A DNA stretch of 64,000 nucleotides from Lichenicoccus roseus (GTDB lineage Bacteria; Pseudomonadota; Alphaproteobacteria; Acetobacterales; Acetobacteraceae): NCBI RefSeq assembly GCF_005844085.1, contig NZ_VCDI01000003.1, forward strand, positions 458,374 through 522,373. The letters are read 5' to 3'. Under the pieces are notes generated by a model. The model was not told the DNA's origin and ran no database searches. It worked only from the letters and a program-made list of their open reading frames with translations. Numbering within the stretch: position 1 is the stretch's first letter; every line of letters begins with the position of its first letter. A program made the translations under genes and the position numbers. Of the stretch, positions 41,168-50,160 are shown piece by piece.

Positions 41168-42418
41168 CTATCCGCCGCCGATGGAGTGCTCGATCACCGC
41201 GATGGCGCGGTTCGGCAGGCTGAGACGCGGCACCGCCACCGAGGCGACCAGCGGATAGGTCATGTTGGTGGGCCCCGCGCCGGTAAGGGTAAGCGTGGCG
41301 ACCTGCGCGCCGGCCGCGACCGGAGCGGCCAGGGGGCTGGCGTAATCCACCCTGATCCTGACATGGCTGCGCCAGCCGTGCGGCAGCGTGAGCACGACAT
41401 CGTCCCTGGTGACCGCGGGGACCGATGGCTGGGTCCCGAGCCATACCGGGATCTGCTGGATGGTCTCGTAGCGGGTGAACAGCTTCACGTCCTCGAAGTT
41501 GGCGAACGCCCAGCCCAGCAGCCGCGCGCCCTCCTCGACCCGCGCATGCGACGATGGCAGGCCGTTCAGCACCATGATGATGCGGCGGCCATCGCGCTCC
41601 GAGCTTGCGCAGAGGCCGAAGCCGCCGGCGTCGGTATGGCCGGTCTTCAGGCCGTCGGCGAGACCCTTGTCGACCAGGACATTGCGATTGCCCTGGGCGA
41701 TGTTGTTGAACTTGTAGTCTTTTTCCGAAAAGTAGTGATAGTACTGGGGAAAGTCCTGGATCAGGTGGCGGGCCAGCGTGGCGATGTCGCGCGCCGTCAT
41801 GTGGTGGTCCGGGTCGGGCCATCCGGTGGCGTTGCGGAACTGCGTGCCGGTGAGGCCCATGCGGTGGGCCTGCTCGTTCATCCGCACGACGAACTGGTCC
41901 TCGGAGCCGGCGATGCCTTCGGCGAGCACGATGCAGGCGTCGTTGCCGGACTGGATCAGCATGCCGCGTATCAGGTCCTCGACGCCGACCTGACCGCCGA
42001 GCGGCACGAACATCTTGGAGCCCTGCATGCGCCAGGCACGCTCGCTCACCGGCAGTGTCTGGTCGAGCTTGAGGTGCTGCTCGGAGAGCGCCTGGAACAC
42101 CAGGTAGGCGGTCATCATCTTGGTCAGCGACGAGGGTGGCATCTGCTCGTCGGCGGCCTTCTGCAGCAGCACCGAGCCGGTGTTGGCGTCCAGGATGATG
42201 GCCCAGCGGGCGGCGGTGTCGAGCGGCCCGATCGGGGTGTCGGCAGGCGTGCCCGCCGCGGCGCCGGCATCCCCGGATGCGGCATCGTCGCCGTCTCCTT
42301 CGCCGTCGGCAGGATGCGGCCTGGCGTGTGGATGGCGGCGCGCGGCGGCGTCCCGCAGCGGCACGGACAAGGCCAGGGCAGCAGCGCCGCCGGTGAGCAA
42401 GAATCGCCTGGTTGCCAC
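41168..42418 (-). CDS. D-alanyl-D-alanine carboxypeptidase (penicillin-binding protein)
   Basis: A 416-residue S11 peptidase of the DacA/DacC type that trims peptidoglycan stem peptides. It has an N-terminal twin-Arg-containing export signal and an Asp/Ala/Gly-rich linker (about 28-65). The catalytic motifs are SLTK (Ser97-Lys100), SGN (157-159) and KTG (258-260). A C-terminal beta domain follows. It lies between rlpA and tmk on the same strand. Confidence 0.94.
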   Translation of the reverse strand: MATRRFLLTGGAAALALSVPLRDAAARRHPHARPHPADGEGDGDDAASGDAGAAAGTPADTPIGPLDTAARWAIILDANTGSVLLQKAADEQMPPSSLTKMMTAYLVFQALSEQHLKLDQTLPVSERAWRMQGSKMFVPLGGQVGVEDLIRGMLIQSGNDACIVLAEGIAGSEDQFVVRMNEQAHRMGLTGTQFRNATGWPDPDHHMTARDIATLARHLIQDFPQYYHYFSEKDYKFNNIAQGNRNVLVDKGLADGLKTGHTDAGGFGLCASSERDGRRIIMVLNGLPSSHARVEEGARLLGWAFANFEDVKLFTRYETIQQIPVWLGTQPSVPAVTRDDVVLTLPHGWRSHVRIRVDYASPLAAPVAAGAQVATLTLTGAGPTNMTYPLVASVAVPRLSLPNRAIAVIEHSIGGG

Positions 42419-42427
42419 CTGTCGTCC

Positions 42428-43345
42428 CTATTCCACAACGATGCGCGCACCGGTTACCCCGGCGGCGAGGGCATGGTCCAGTGCCGCATCCGCCGCCTGC
42501 ACCGAGGCGAGCGGCCCGATCCGGACCATGTAGTTCGTTGCCCGGCCACGCCCGGACTGCCGTACGAACCCTCCGGTGGCGGCGGCCACCTGGTCGGCAT
42601 AGCGGCGTCCGCTGAAGTGCCCGGCGTCGATCCAGAGCTGGCCAGGATCGGCCGTCTCGTCGGGCAGGCTGCCGAGCGCGGGGCCGGGAGTGGACGACGT
42701 GGCAGTGCGGGCGGCCGCTGCGGCGGGAGGCGATACGGCGGCAGGCGGGCCGGCCGCGGAGCCCGGCATCAGGGACTGCTCGGCGACCGCCCCGACCGGC
42801 GCCGCCGTCGCGTCCGGCAACGGCACGCCTGCAACCCCGCGCTGCAGGTCTGCGGTCGCGGGCTCGTCGAGACGCACCCGCACGCGGCGTGGCAGGCCGT
42901 CCATGCCAAGCAGCCGGGCCGCCTGTGGCGTCACCGAGAGCAGGCGACCGGGATCGGCCGGACCGCGATCGTTCAGCCGGAGCAGGATGGCATGGCCGTT
43001 TTCAAGGTTCTCGACCTGCACGACGACCGGCAGCTGAAGCGTCTGGTGGGCGCCGGCGATCGCGGACGCATCGTAGAACTCGCCATCCGCGGTGATGCGA
43101 TGGTGCTGGCCGGGTCTCCTGCCCTCCGCAGGATCGATGGCGGCGATCCCGGTCGCCTCGTAGGAGGCGACCTCGGCCGGATAGAACCAGCTGCCGTCCC
43201 CCTGCCATGCCGGTCCGACGGTGTAGGTTGCCGGGCGGCTCACCACCGGCTGGCGATGGTGGCAGCCGGACAGCGTCACCAGAGACAGCAGCAGGACCGG
43301 GGCCCCGGTGAAGGTGGACGGGCGGTTCGAGGCAGGCCGGGTCAT
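42428..43345 (-). CDS. rlpA: RlpA-like septal ring lytic transglycosylase lipoprotein
   Basis: A 305-residue lipoprotein with lipobox TLSGC (Cys28), a double-psi beta-barrel domain (about 80-165, with NGHAILLRLNDRGP) and a C-terminal SPOR domain (about 230-305) that would bind denuded septal glycan. RlpA proteins cleave such glycan and help daughter-cell separation. The start overlaps the mltB-like gene stop, and a carboxypeptidase follows 9 nt later, giving a cell-wall cluster. Confidence 0.9.
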   Translation of the reverse strand: MTRPASNRPSTFTGAPVLLLSLVTLSGCHHRQPVVSRPATYTVGPAWQGDGSWFYPAEVASYEATGIAAIDPAEGRRPGQHHRITADGEFYDASAIAGAHQTLQLPVVVQVENLENGHAILLRLNDRGPADPGRLLSVTPQAARLLGMDGLPRRVRVRLDEPATADLQRGVAGVPLPDATAAPVGAVAEQSLMPGSAAGPPAAVSPPAAAAARTATSSTPGPALGSLPDETADPGQLWIDAGHFSGRRYADQVAAATGGFVRQSGRGRATNYMVRIGPLASVQAADAALDHALAAGVTGARIVVE

Positions 43346-44337
43346 GTTGCGGCGTTGCCGATCAGCCCGACGGCCAGGGCATAGAAGTCGGACGGGTTGT
43401 AGCGGCGGATGACGTCGAAGTTCCCGTAGACCATGAAGGCGTCGCCGCCGGTGCCGTCCGGTGCCACCACCGCACCCCTGACATCCGGGCGCGAGAAGCG
43501 GCCACCATCCGCACGGCGCACCCCGAGGGCGGTCCAGGTGCCGAGCGGGAGCCAATGCTGCCGCCCGATCGGGGTGGCGTCGAAGCCGGACGGAAGGCGG
43601 ACCGGCTGGCCCCAGGGCACCCCGGCGACCCAGCCGCATTGCCGGAGATAGTTCGCAATCGAGGCGAGCGCGTCGGGTTCGCTGGTCCAGATGTCGCGGC
43701 GGCCGTTGCCCTCGAAATCCACGGCGTAGCGGAGGAACGAGCTTGGCATGAACTGCGGCTGGCCCATCGCGCCGGCATAGCTGCCGAGCATGTGGCCGAC
43801 AGCGACGTCGCCCTGCTGCAGGATGCGCAGCGCATTCAACAGCTCGGCGCGGAAGAACGCGGCGCGGCGGCCGTCATAAGCCAGCGTCGCCAGCGCATCG
43901 ACGACCCCGAAGCTGCCGATCCTGCTGCCGAAATTCGATTCGAGGCCCCAGATCCCGGTCACCACCCGCGGATCGACGCGGTAGCGTTGCCATAGCGCGG
44001 TGAGCAGCTGGAGCCGGCTGCCGTAGGCCTGCCGCGTCGCCTGCAGCTTGCCGTCGGTCAGCACCCGTGCGCGATACTGAGCCCAGGTCAGGGTGAATTC
44101 CGGCTGATGCCGGTCGAGCTGCAGCACTCTCGCGTTGGGCTCGTCGAGGGCGAGAGCCGTATCGAGGATCGCGGGATCGATCCCGAGCGTGCGACCCTGA
44201 TTGCCGATATCCTGCAGGAACTGCCGGTAGGTCCTGGCGCCGGATGCCCTCGCGGCGCAATTGCCTCCTGCCAGGATAGGGGTGCCTCCCGCCAGGAGTG
44301 CGGGGGCGGAGCTGATCAAGTGCCGGCGCAGCATCAT
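43342..44337 (-). CDS. MltB-type lytic murein transglycosylase
   Basis: A 331-residue exported lytic transglycosylase of the MltB/SltB family. The catalytic Glu is in GIWGLESNFGSR, and the family blocks GAMGQPQFMPSS and YAVDFEGNGRRDIW are present. The signal sequence is MMLRRHLISSAPALLAGG, with a possible lipid-free cleavage. GGAG lies just before the ATGATG pair at 44337/44334. It is coupled to rlpA. Confidence 0.92.
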   Translation of the reverse strand: MMLRRHLISSAPALLAGGTPILAGGNCAARASGARTYRQFLQDIGNQGRTLGIDPAILDTALALDEPNARVLQLDRHQPEFTLTWAQYRARVLTDGKLQATRQAYGSRLQLLTALWQRYRVDPRVVTGIWGLESNFGSRIGSFGVVDALATLAYDGRRAAFFRAELLNALRILQQGDVAVGHMLGSYAGAMGQPQFMPSSFLRYAVDFEGNGRRDIWTSEPDALASIANYLRQCGWVAGVPWGQPVRLPSGFDATPIGRQHWLPLGTWTALGVRRADGGRFSRPDVRGAVVAPDGTGGDAFMVYGNFDVIRRYNPSDFYALAVGLIGNAAT

Positions 44338-44403
44338 CTGCTCCGGTTGCCACAGCCCGCGAGTCGGAAACAACCATGGCGCGAGGAGCGCGCGCTCATG
44401 GTA

Positions 44404-44850
44404 TCAGGCGGCCGGCGGTCCCGCTTCGGCGCCCGGCGGAGGTGCCGGCAGCCGCCCCTCGTGAGCGCCGTGCAGCAGGTAGTGCAGGAACGGATTCTGC
44501 CTGGCTGCGGCGACATCGGGATTGTTGGTGACATACCAGTCGGTGTCGAAATACGGGTTGGGGTCCCGCCCCTCCCTGGCGCCGTCGTTGAGATAGTGCC
44601 GCACCGGGTCGACCCGCGATGCCGCGACGTCCGGATACTGTGCACGATACCAGTCGCTGTCGAAGATGAGGGCGTTGGTGTCGATCCTGGTGCCGAGCCG
44701 GGTGGTCAGCGGATCGACCAGCCGTATGGTGTCCTGCCCCTTGCGGGCCTGCCGGGCACTGGCGGCACGGTCGGTCGCCGGACCGGGCGGGCGGCGTTTG
44801 TCCGGCGGGCCGCTGTCATTGTCGCGCTTGAGCCTCTTGGCGGGGGGCAT
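44404..44850 (-). CDS. Protein with two WY...PDV-type tandem repeats
   Basis: A 148-residue protein with a basic, Pro-rich N-terminus (about 1-45) and two adjacent 38-residue repeats at 63-100 and 101-137. Each repeat has the pattern FD-x-DWY-x5-PDVAA-x5-P-x2-HYL-x2-GA-x-EGR. Such repeats occur, as I recall, next to glycosyltransferase domains in acetic acid bacteria and relatives; here they stand alone. No signal peptide. Function unknown. Confidence 0.65.
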   Translation of the reverse strand: MPPAKRLKRDNDSGPPDKRRPPGPATDRAASARQARKGQDTIRLVDPLTTRLGTRIDTNALIFDSDWYRAQYPDVAASRVDPVRHYLNDGAREGRDPNPYFDTDWYVTNNPDVAAARQNPFLHYLLHGAHEGRLPAPPPGAEAGPPAA

Positions 44851-45280
44851 TGCCGGAGCATCCTGTGCAGGGAACCGGCATCCTAGTCCTGCAGCGATCC
44901 GGATGCATGACGTTGTTACACCTTGGCGGCGACGGCGCCGGGAACCGTCGCTGGCGCCGTGTCGCGGTGGGCACGTCATGCCGGAGGTCGTCGGATGTCG
45001 CCCCAAGGCCCGCTGCCCGATCGCCCGGGCATGAACCAGAAATCGCGTGACTGCTTATCCCGGTGCCGATATTCAACGCGGCGATGCGGCGGCGTGTGCA
45101 ATTTCCTGGACACCTCCGGCTATGTTCGCGTCCGCGACGCCTGACGGGGCATGGAGGCCTGCTATCGCTGCTCGGAACGGAAGTGCCCCGGGAGATCGCC
45201 TCGCTGAGGCCTTCTCCACTATCTCCGTCCTGATCCCGATCCTCCCTGTCCAGGCTACCGGCCGGCGCGCGTGAACTCGA
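44851..45280. other. Divergent intergenic region
   Basis: A 430-nt stretch between the repeat protein (minus) and the DedA gene (plus). I see no tRNA, repeat array or convincing gene. Short open frames here have no ribosome site and no domain. Promoters for both flanking genes should lie here, but no strong box pair stands out. Confidence 0.4.
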
Positions 45281-45859
45281 ATGGTCTTCCTATCGGTCTC
45301 CGCGCTGCTCAAATCGGCAGGCGCCTCTCCCCTGGCCCAGGCGGCAACCATCATCGTCGGCACCTTCATCCTCGAGGATGCGGCCACCGTGTTGACGGCG
45401 ATCGAGGTGCAGTCCGGGGTGGTCCGCGTGGGTGTCGCCTTGCCCTCGCTGTATAGCGGCATCGTGCTCGGCGATCTCGGCCTCTACGGGCTTGGCCGGC
45501 TGGCGGCGGCGGTGCCGCGCATCAACCGCATGGTGTCGGCGGAGCGCCATTCCCGCGGCCGCGAGTGGCTTTCCGGGAAGGTGTTCAGGGTGGTCATGAT
45601 CAGCCGGTTCATACCCGGCGCGCGGCTGCCGACCTACACCGCCTGCGGATTCCTCAAGGCCAACCTGTGGCGCTTCGTGCTTGCCGCGGTGGTGGCGACC
45701 TCGATCTGGACCAGCCTGCTGTTCCTGGTCTCGCTTCGCGTGGGCGAGTTCCTGATGCAGCATTTCGGCGCCTGGCGCTGGGTCGGCGCGATCGGCTTCG
45801 CCATCGTGGTGGTGCTGGCGGGTCGTATCATCGCCAAAGTGCGGGAGACCTCGTCGTGA
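45281..45859 (+). CDS. DedA-family membrane protein
   Basis: A 192-residue membrane protein of the DedA/SNARE-associated family. It has membrane segments near 20-40, 48-75, 125-150 and 165-185. The family core between segments is SRFIPGARLPTYTACGF, with the conserved Arg residues. DedA proteins flip polyprenyl phosphate or phospholipids and affect membrane potential. An in-frame stop 7 nt upstream fixes the ATG at 45281, though no clear ribosome site precedes it. It overlaps the next gene (GTGA). Confidence 0.88.
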   Translation: MVFLSVSALLKSAGASPLAQAATIIVGTFILEDAATVLTAIEVQSGVVRVGVALPSLYSGIVLGDLGLYGLGRLAAAVPRINRMVSAERHSRGREWLSGKVFRVVMISRFIPGARLPTYTACGFLKANLWRFVLAAVVATSIWTSLLFLVSLRVGEFLMQHFGAWRWVGAIGFAIVVVLAGRIIAKVRETSS

Positions 45860-46938
45860 GTGAAATCGCCGCTGGCGCCACTCCCGCCGCCCCGCCGCGC
45901 GAGATGTCGAGGTTCGAATACTGGCCCGGCTGGCTGTTCTACACTCCGGTGGTGGCCTGGTGGGTCCTGCTTGGCCTGCGGCACGGCGACTTCAGCCTGC
46001 CATCCGCCGCCAACCCGCGCATCTCGACCGGTGGCCTGTGCGGCGAGAGCAAGAGTTCCATTCTCGACCAGGCCGGCCCGCAAGCGCGTGCGTGGATTGC
46101 GCCCTACACCGTGTTCCGGACCGGGGCCGGCGATGTGCCCCGTGCCCTGGCGCAGCTCCGCGTGGCTGGTCTCGAACTGCCGCTTGTGGTCAAGCCGGAC
46201 ATCGGCTGCAACGGTACCGGTGTCCGGCTGGTGCAGGACGAGGATCGTCTGGCAGAGACGCTGGCGGCCTTCCCGCGCGACGTCGATCTGGTCCTGCAGG
46301 AGCTGATCGCCCACGAGGGCGAGGCGGGAGTGTTCTATGTCCGCCGCCCCGGCGAGGAGCACGGGCGCATCACCTCGCTGACCCACAAGCAGGCGCCGAT
46401 CCTGGTCGGCGACGGCCGTTCCACGCTGCGCGACCTCATCATGGCGGATCCGCGCACCCGCCTGGTGCCGCATCTCTACATGCCCCGGCTGCACGACCGC
46501 CTCGAGAGCGTCCCGGGTGCGGGGGTGGCGATCCGGCTGGTGTTCGCCGGCAACCACTGCAAGGGGTCGATCTTCCTGAACGGGAACGCGGACATCACCG
46601 CGGCGCTGACGACCTGCATCGAGTCGATCGTATCCGACATTCCCGACTTCCACTTCGGCCGGATCGACCTGCGCTATCGCAGCCTGGCGGCGCTAAGGCG
46701 TGGCGAGGATTTCCGGATCATCGAGATCAACGGTGTCGGGTCGGAGGCGACCCATATCTGGGACGCATCCACCACGCTGCGCGACGCCTACCGGGTGCAG
46801 TTCGAGCACTACCGGGAAGCCTTCGAGATCGGCGCCGAGATGCGGGCCCGTGGCCATGGCAGCAGCGGAGTCCTGGCGATGCTGCGCGACTGGCGCAAGC
46901 AGCGGCGGCTGATGGCGTCCTATCCGCTGAACGACTAG
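45856..46938 (+). CDS. ATP-grasp domain protein (D-Ala-D-Ala ligase-like)
   Basis: A 360-residue protein with an ATP-grasp fold: the glycine-rich nucleotide loop KPDIGCNGTGVRLV (about 111-124), LQELIAHEGEAG (about 149-160) and the metal-binding FRIIEINGVGSEA near 288-300. A hydrophobic stretch at about 25-41 may tether it to the membrane. ATP-grasp enzymes join carboxylates to amines or thiols. The GTG start overlaps the DedA stop, so the enzyme is coupled to a membrane protein. The substrate is unknown. Confidence 0.8.
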   Translation: MSEIAAGATPAAPPREMSRFEYWPGWLFYTPVVAWWVLLGLRHGDFSLPSAANPRISTGGLCGESKSSILDQAGPQARAWIAPYTVFRTGAGDVPRALAQLRVAGLELPLVVKPDIGCNGTGVRLVQDEDRLAETLAAFPRDVDLVLQELIAHEGEAGVFYVRRPGEEHGRITSLTHKQAPILVGDGRSTLRDLIMADPRTRLVPHLYMPRLHDRLESVPGAGVAIRLVFAGNHCKGSIFLNGNADITAALTTCIESIVSDIPDFHFGRIDLRYRSLAALRRGEDFRIIEINGVGSEATHIWDASTTLRDAYRVQFEHYREAFEIGAEMRARGHGSSGVLAMLRDWRKQRRLMASYPLND

Positions 46939-46984
46939 CGGCCTCGCCGCGCGAAACGCGACCCGGACCTGATCAACGTTCAGG

Positions 46985-47449
46985 TCAGGGTCCGCCGGTG
47001 CCGAGCCCGCCGGTGCCGAAGATGTACTGGCTGACCTGCTGCTCCAGGCTGACCATTTCCTGGGTGTCGCGGATGACCTGGCCGGGCTGCAGCATGCGGG
47101 CCGAGTGGCCGGGCGTGACCATCAGGGCGTCGGACGAGGTGAAGCCGCTGCTGCCGATGGCGAGCCTGCTGTCCTCGGGCAGGCGATAGCGCTGTTCGAT
47201 GCGAAACCCGACATGGGTGACGAACAGCCTGGTATCCAGCGCGATGGATGAGACGGAACCGACCTTGACGCCGGCCAGCCGCACGTCGGCGCCCGGCGCC
47301 AGCCCGTTCGCGGAGAGGAACACCGACTGCAGCTCGTAGGTCGCCTCGGTCGGGCCTGCGCCTCTGGTCTCGGCATAGGTATAGAAGCCGGCGGCCACGG
47401 CGATCACCAGGGCGCTGGCCAGGATCGCGGTGGCGCTATGACGGGCCAA
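46985..47449 (-). CDS. mlaD: MlaD-family lipid transport protein
   Basis: A 154-residue protein with one N-terminal membrane helix (about 6-22) and an MCE domain (about 33-125), the layout of MlaD, which forms a hexameric ring that passes phospholipids between the membranes. The core LSANGLAPGADVRLAGVKVGSV is typical. I place the start at a TTG (47449) because it gives the standard MARHSATAIL N-terminus; an ATG at 47590 would add an unusual 47-residue leader. No mlaE, mlaF or mlaC is nearby, so this copy is an orphan. Confidence 0.82.
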   Translation of the reverse strand: MARHSATAILASALVIAVAAGFYTYAETRGAGPTEATYELQSVFLSANGLAPGADVRLAGVKVGSVSSIALDTRLFVTHVGFRIEQRYRLPEDSRLAIGSSGFTSSDALMVTPGHSARMLQPGQVIRDTQEMVSLEQQVSQYIFGTGGLGTGGP

Positions 47450-47641
47450 GAGGATCGGTCCGATGAAGCAATGCGTGCAATCCCGATCTGTCTGCGCAGG
47501 CTTGGTGGCGCGACCGGAGGGACCGTGCGCGTGGCGGTCAGATAGGGGCCGCCACGATCGTGGGTCAAGCCGCGGGATTGCTTGCGGCACGACCGAGAGT
47601 CCGGCAACAGGTGGCTCTCACAGACTCGGGACGATGTCCGA

Positions 47642-48487
47642 ATGACCACCCTCCAAGCGCTCATCATCGCCATCCTGCAGGGCGTGACGGAGCTGTTTCC
47701 GGTGAGCAGCCTGGGACACGCGGTGATCATCCCGGCCATCCTGCACTGGTCGATCGACCAGCGCAGCCCGGCCTTCCTGCCCTTCCTGGTGACGCTGCAT
47801 CTCGGCACCGCGATCGCCCTGCTCGCCTATTTCTGGCGCGACTGGTACGAGCTGGCGCGTGGCGCCCTGGGCCAGGGCGACCCCGCCATGCAGCGCGAGA
47901 GCCGGCATATCCTCTGGCTGATCATCCTCGCCACGCTCCCGGCGGTGGTGCTCGGCTTCCTGTTCGAAAGCTTCCTGCGCCGGCTGTTCGGCACCCCGGA
48001 GATCGCCGCCATCTTCCTGGTGGTCAACGGCATCATGCTGCTGGCTGGCGAGAAGCTGCGCGGCCGCAGCGTATCGGCCAACCATCGGCCGATCGCGACC
48101 CTGGATTGGCGCGACGCACTGGTGATCGGGCTCTGGCAGTGCCTGGCCTTCATCCCGGGGATCTCGCGCTCGGGCGCCGCCATCATCGGCGGCATCCTGC
48201 GCGGCATCGATCACCAGGGCGCCGCGCGGTTCTCCTTCCTGATCGCGACCCCGATCATCTTTGCGGCCACCGCCGACCAGATGCTGCACCTGCACAAGGC
48301 CGGTGCGGCAGCAAGCTCGAACTGGGCGCCGGCGATCCTGGCCGCCGTGGTCGCCGGCATCACCGCCCTGGCCAGCACAGCCTTCCTGATGCGATATTTC
48401 CGTTCGCATGAGGATTGGGCGATGAGCCCGTTCGCCATCTATTGCATACTGTTCGGTGCCGCCAGCTTCGCCTTTCTCTACCTCTGA
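47642..48487 (+). CDS. uppP: Undecaprenyl-diphosphate phosphatase (UppP/BacA)
   Basis: A 281-residue membrane enzyme that recycles undecaprenyl diphosphate for cell-wall and polysaccharide export. The two family motifs are GVTELFPVSSLGH near the N-terminus (catalytic Glu, Ser and His) and PGISRSGAAIIGG near 158-170. About seven hydrophobic segments. The ATG follows the divergent mlaD by about 190 nt. Confidence 0.94.
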   Translation: MTTLQALIIAILQGVTELFPVSSLGHAVIIPAILHWSIDQRSPAFLPFLVTLHLGTAIALLAYFWRDWYELARGALGQGDPAMQRESRHILWLIILATLPAVVLGFLFESFLRRLFGTPEIAAIFLVVNGIMLLAGEKLRGRSVSANHRPIATLDWRDALVIGLWQCLAFIPGISRSGAAIIGGILRGIDHQGAARFSFLIATPIIFAATADQMLHLHKAGAAASSNWAPAILAAVVAGITALASTAFLMRYFRSHEDWAMSPFAIYCILFGAASFAFLYL

Positions 48488-48495
48488 GCGGCCTC

Positions 48496-49284
48496 ATGAG
48501 ACGGAATCCGCCGCGGTGGCGCCGCTTCGGGAAGGTCTGCCTGGGCGCCGCCATCTTCCTCGGACTGGGCGCGGCCGCGCCAGCCGGCATCGCCACGCAG
48601 CCGGTCTCGCGAATGGATCTGCCCTGGTGGAAGCAACGCTTCGAAGCCAAGCAGCGGGAGCTCGTCGGGCAGGTGGACCTGCTCTGGATCGGGGATTCCA
48701 TCACCCAGGACTGGGAGCGGACGGGACCGGAGCCCTGGCGGGATTTTGCCCCGGCCTGGCGGCGCTACTACGGCGACCGCCATGCGGTTAATCTGGGATT
48801 CAAGGGCGACAGCACCTGCCATCTGCTCTGGCGGCTGCAGCACGGCGAGCTTGACCGCGTGCATCCCCGCGCCGTGGTGCTGCTGATCGGGGCGAACAAT
48901 TTCGGTCACATACACACCGATGCCGCCGCGACATTCGCCGGGATCCGGGTGATCCTGGATCTGCTGCACGAGCGACTGCCGGACACCCGCGTGCTGCTGA
49001 TCGGCGTGCTGCCCTCGATCCGATCGCCATGGGTCAGCGTGAACACGCTCGCGCTGAACCGTGACCTCGCGCGTTTCGCCGCCGGCAGCCCACGCTGGAT
49101 CAGCTTCATAGACGCAGCCCCGATCTTCGAGCAGGACGGCCGTGTGCTGGCCTCGCGCTACATGGACCCGATGCTGTCGCCGCCAGATCCGCCTTTGCAT
49201 CCTACCGCGCAGAGCCAGGCCGAGCTGGCCGCGCTCATCGAGCCGACGCTGGCCTCGCTCATGGGCGACCACATCCACCATTAA
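48496..49284 (+). CDS. SGNH/GDSL-family hydrolase
   Basis: A 262-residue exported hydrolase, likely an esterase or acylhydrolase. It has an N-terminal hydrophobic export segment (about 14-31). Block I is GDSIT (Ser68), block III is LIGANNFG, and the C-terminal Asp/His pair is in DPPLHP. It resembles the PAF-acetylhydrolase-like subgroup acting on acylated sugars or lipids. It begins 8 nt after uppP and is probably cotranscribed. Confidence 0.87.
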   Translation: MRRNPPRWRRFGKVCLGAAIFLGLGAAAPAGIATQPVSRMDLPWWKQRFEAKQRELVGQVDLLWIGDSITQDWERTGPEPWRDFAPAWRRYYGDRHAVNLGFKGDSTCHLLWRLQHGELDRVHPRAVVLLIGANNFGHIHTDAAATFAGIRVILDLLHERLPDTRVLLIGVLPSIRSPWVSVNTLALNRDLARFAAGSPRWISFIDAAPIFEQDGRVLASRYMDPMLSPPDPPLHPTAQSQAELAALIEPTLASLMGDHIHH

Positions 49285-49359
49285 GGTTTCAGTAACCGTC
49301 GGCTGCGAGGATGACGGGCAAGCCGCGCTTTTCCGGCTCTGCATCGAAGGAGCCGTCGC

Positions 49360-50160
49360 CTGCGCCCTCACCTCTTCCTGGCGACGCCGTGCTATGGCGG
49401 GGTGGTCACGCAGGGCTACATGCAGTCGGTGATCGGCGTGATGCGCTGCGCCGCCAACGACGGCTACGACGTGACGCTCGGGCTGCTGGGTCAGGACGCG
49501 TTGATCACCCGCAGCCGGAACACGCTCCTCGCCCATTTCATGGCCCTGCGACAGGCGACCCATATCCTGTTCGTCGATGGCGATATCAGCTTCCAGCCGG
49601 CGCTGGTCCGCGACCTGCTCGCCTTCGGCAAGCCACTCTGTGCCGCGACCTATCCACTCAAGACGCACTACTGGGACGAGGCGACGCGGTTGCGGCTCGA
49701 GCGTGGCGAGCCGCCCGAGGCTGCCGGCCTGCGCTATGTCGGGGAGTTGTGCATGAACGCGGAGGCGGAACGCGACGGCGCTTTCGCGACTGCCCGGTAT
49801 GCCGGGACCGGCTTCATGCTGATCGCACGCGCGGTGATCGAGCGGATGATGCAGGCCTACCCTGAGACATCATACCGCAGCGTCCACAGCTACGCGGACC
49901 AGCATCCGGATAGCGACCTGCACCCGTTCGCACTGTTCGAGTGCATGATCGATCCGGCCTCCCGGATCTATCTCAGCGAGGACTTCGCCTTCTGCCAGCG
50001 CTGGCGGGCGCTTGGTGGCCAGGTCTGGCTGGAGACGAGGTCCAGCCTGACCCATAGCGGACCGGCCGATTTCGTGGGCCAACCCGCCCGGGTATTCGAG
50101 GCTTCGCTCACCCGACCAGCCGGACCGGAACCTGCATGGTCAGCAGTGCCAGCGCGCTGA
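49360..50160 (+). CDS. GT-A-like glycosyltransferase, apparent CTG start
   Basis: A protein of 266 residues if translation starts at CTG 49360. The N-terminus then reads MRPHLFLATPCYGG, the usual first strand of such enzymes, and a perfect AAGGAG (49347-49352) lies 7 nt upstream. The frame is open back to a TGA at 49312 without any ATG, GTG or TTG; the first one, GTG 49402, would remove the first strand. The nucleotide-sugar DxD motif is in LFVDGDISF. It ends 53 nt inside the convergent phage lysozyme gene, so it may be a cargo gene of the tail element. Confidence 0.75.
   Translation: MRPHLFLATPCYGGVVTQGYMQSVIGVMRCAANDGYDVTLGLLGQDALITRSRNTLLAHFMALRQATHILFVDGDISFQPALVRDLLAFGKPLCAATYPLKTHYWDEATRLRLERGEPPEAAGLRYVGELCMNAEAERDGAFATARYAGTGFMLIARAVIERMMQAYPETSYRSVHSYADQHPDSDLHPFALFECMIDPASRIYLSEDFAFCQRWRALGGQVWLETRSSLTHSGPADFVGQPARVFEASLTRPAGPEPAWSAVPAR

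Noticed and set aside
45047-45274. A 75-codon frame upstream of the DedA gene
   Set aside because: No ribosome site, no domain, and its codon use does not look coding.
50108-50160. Attachment site at the phage-chromosome edge
   Set aside because: I found no tRNA end or direct repeat here, and the other end of the element is outside the window.
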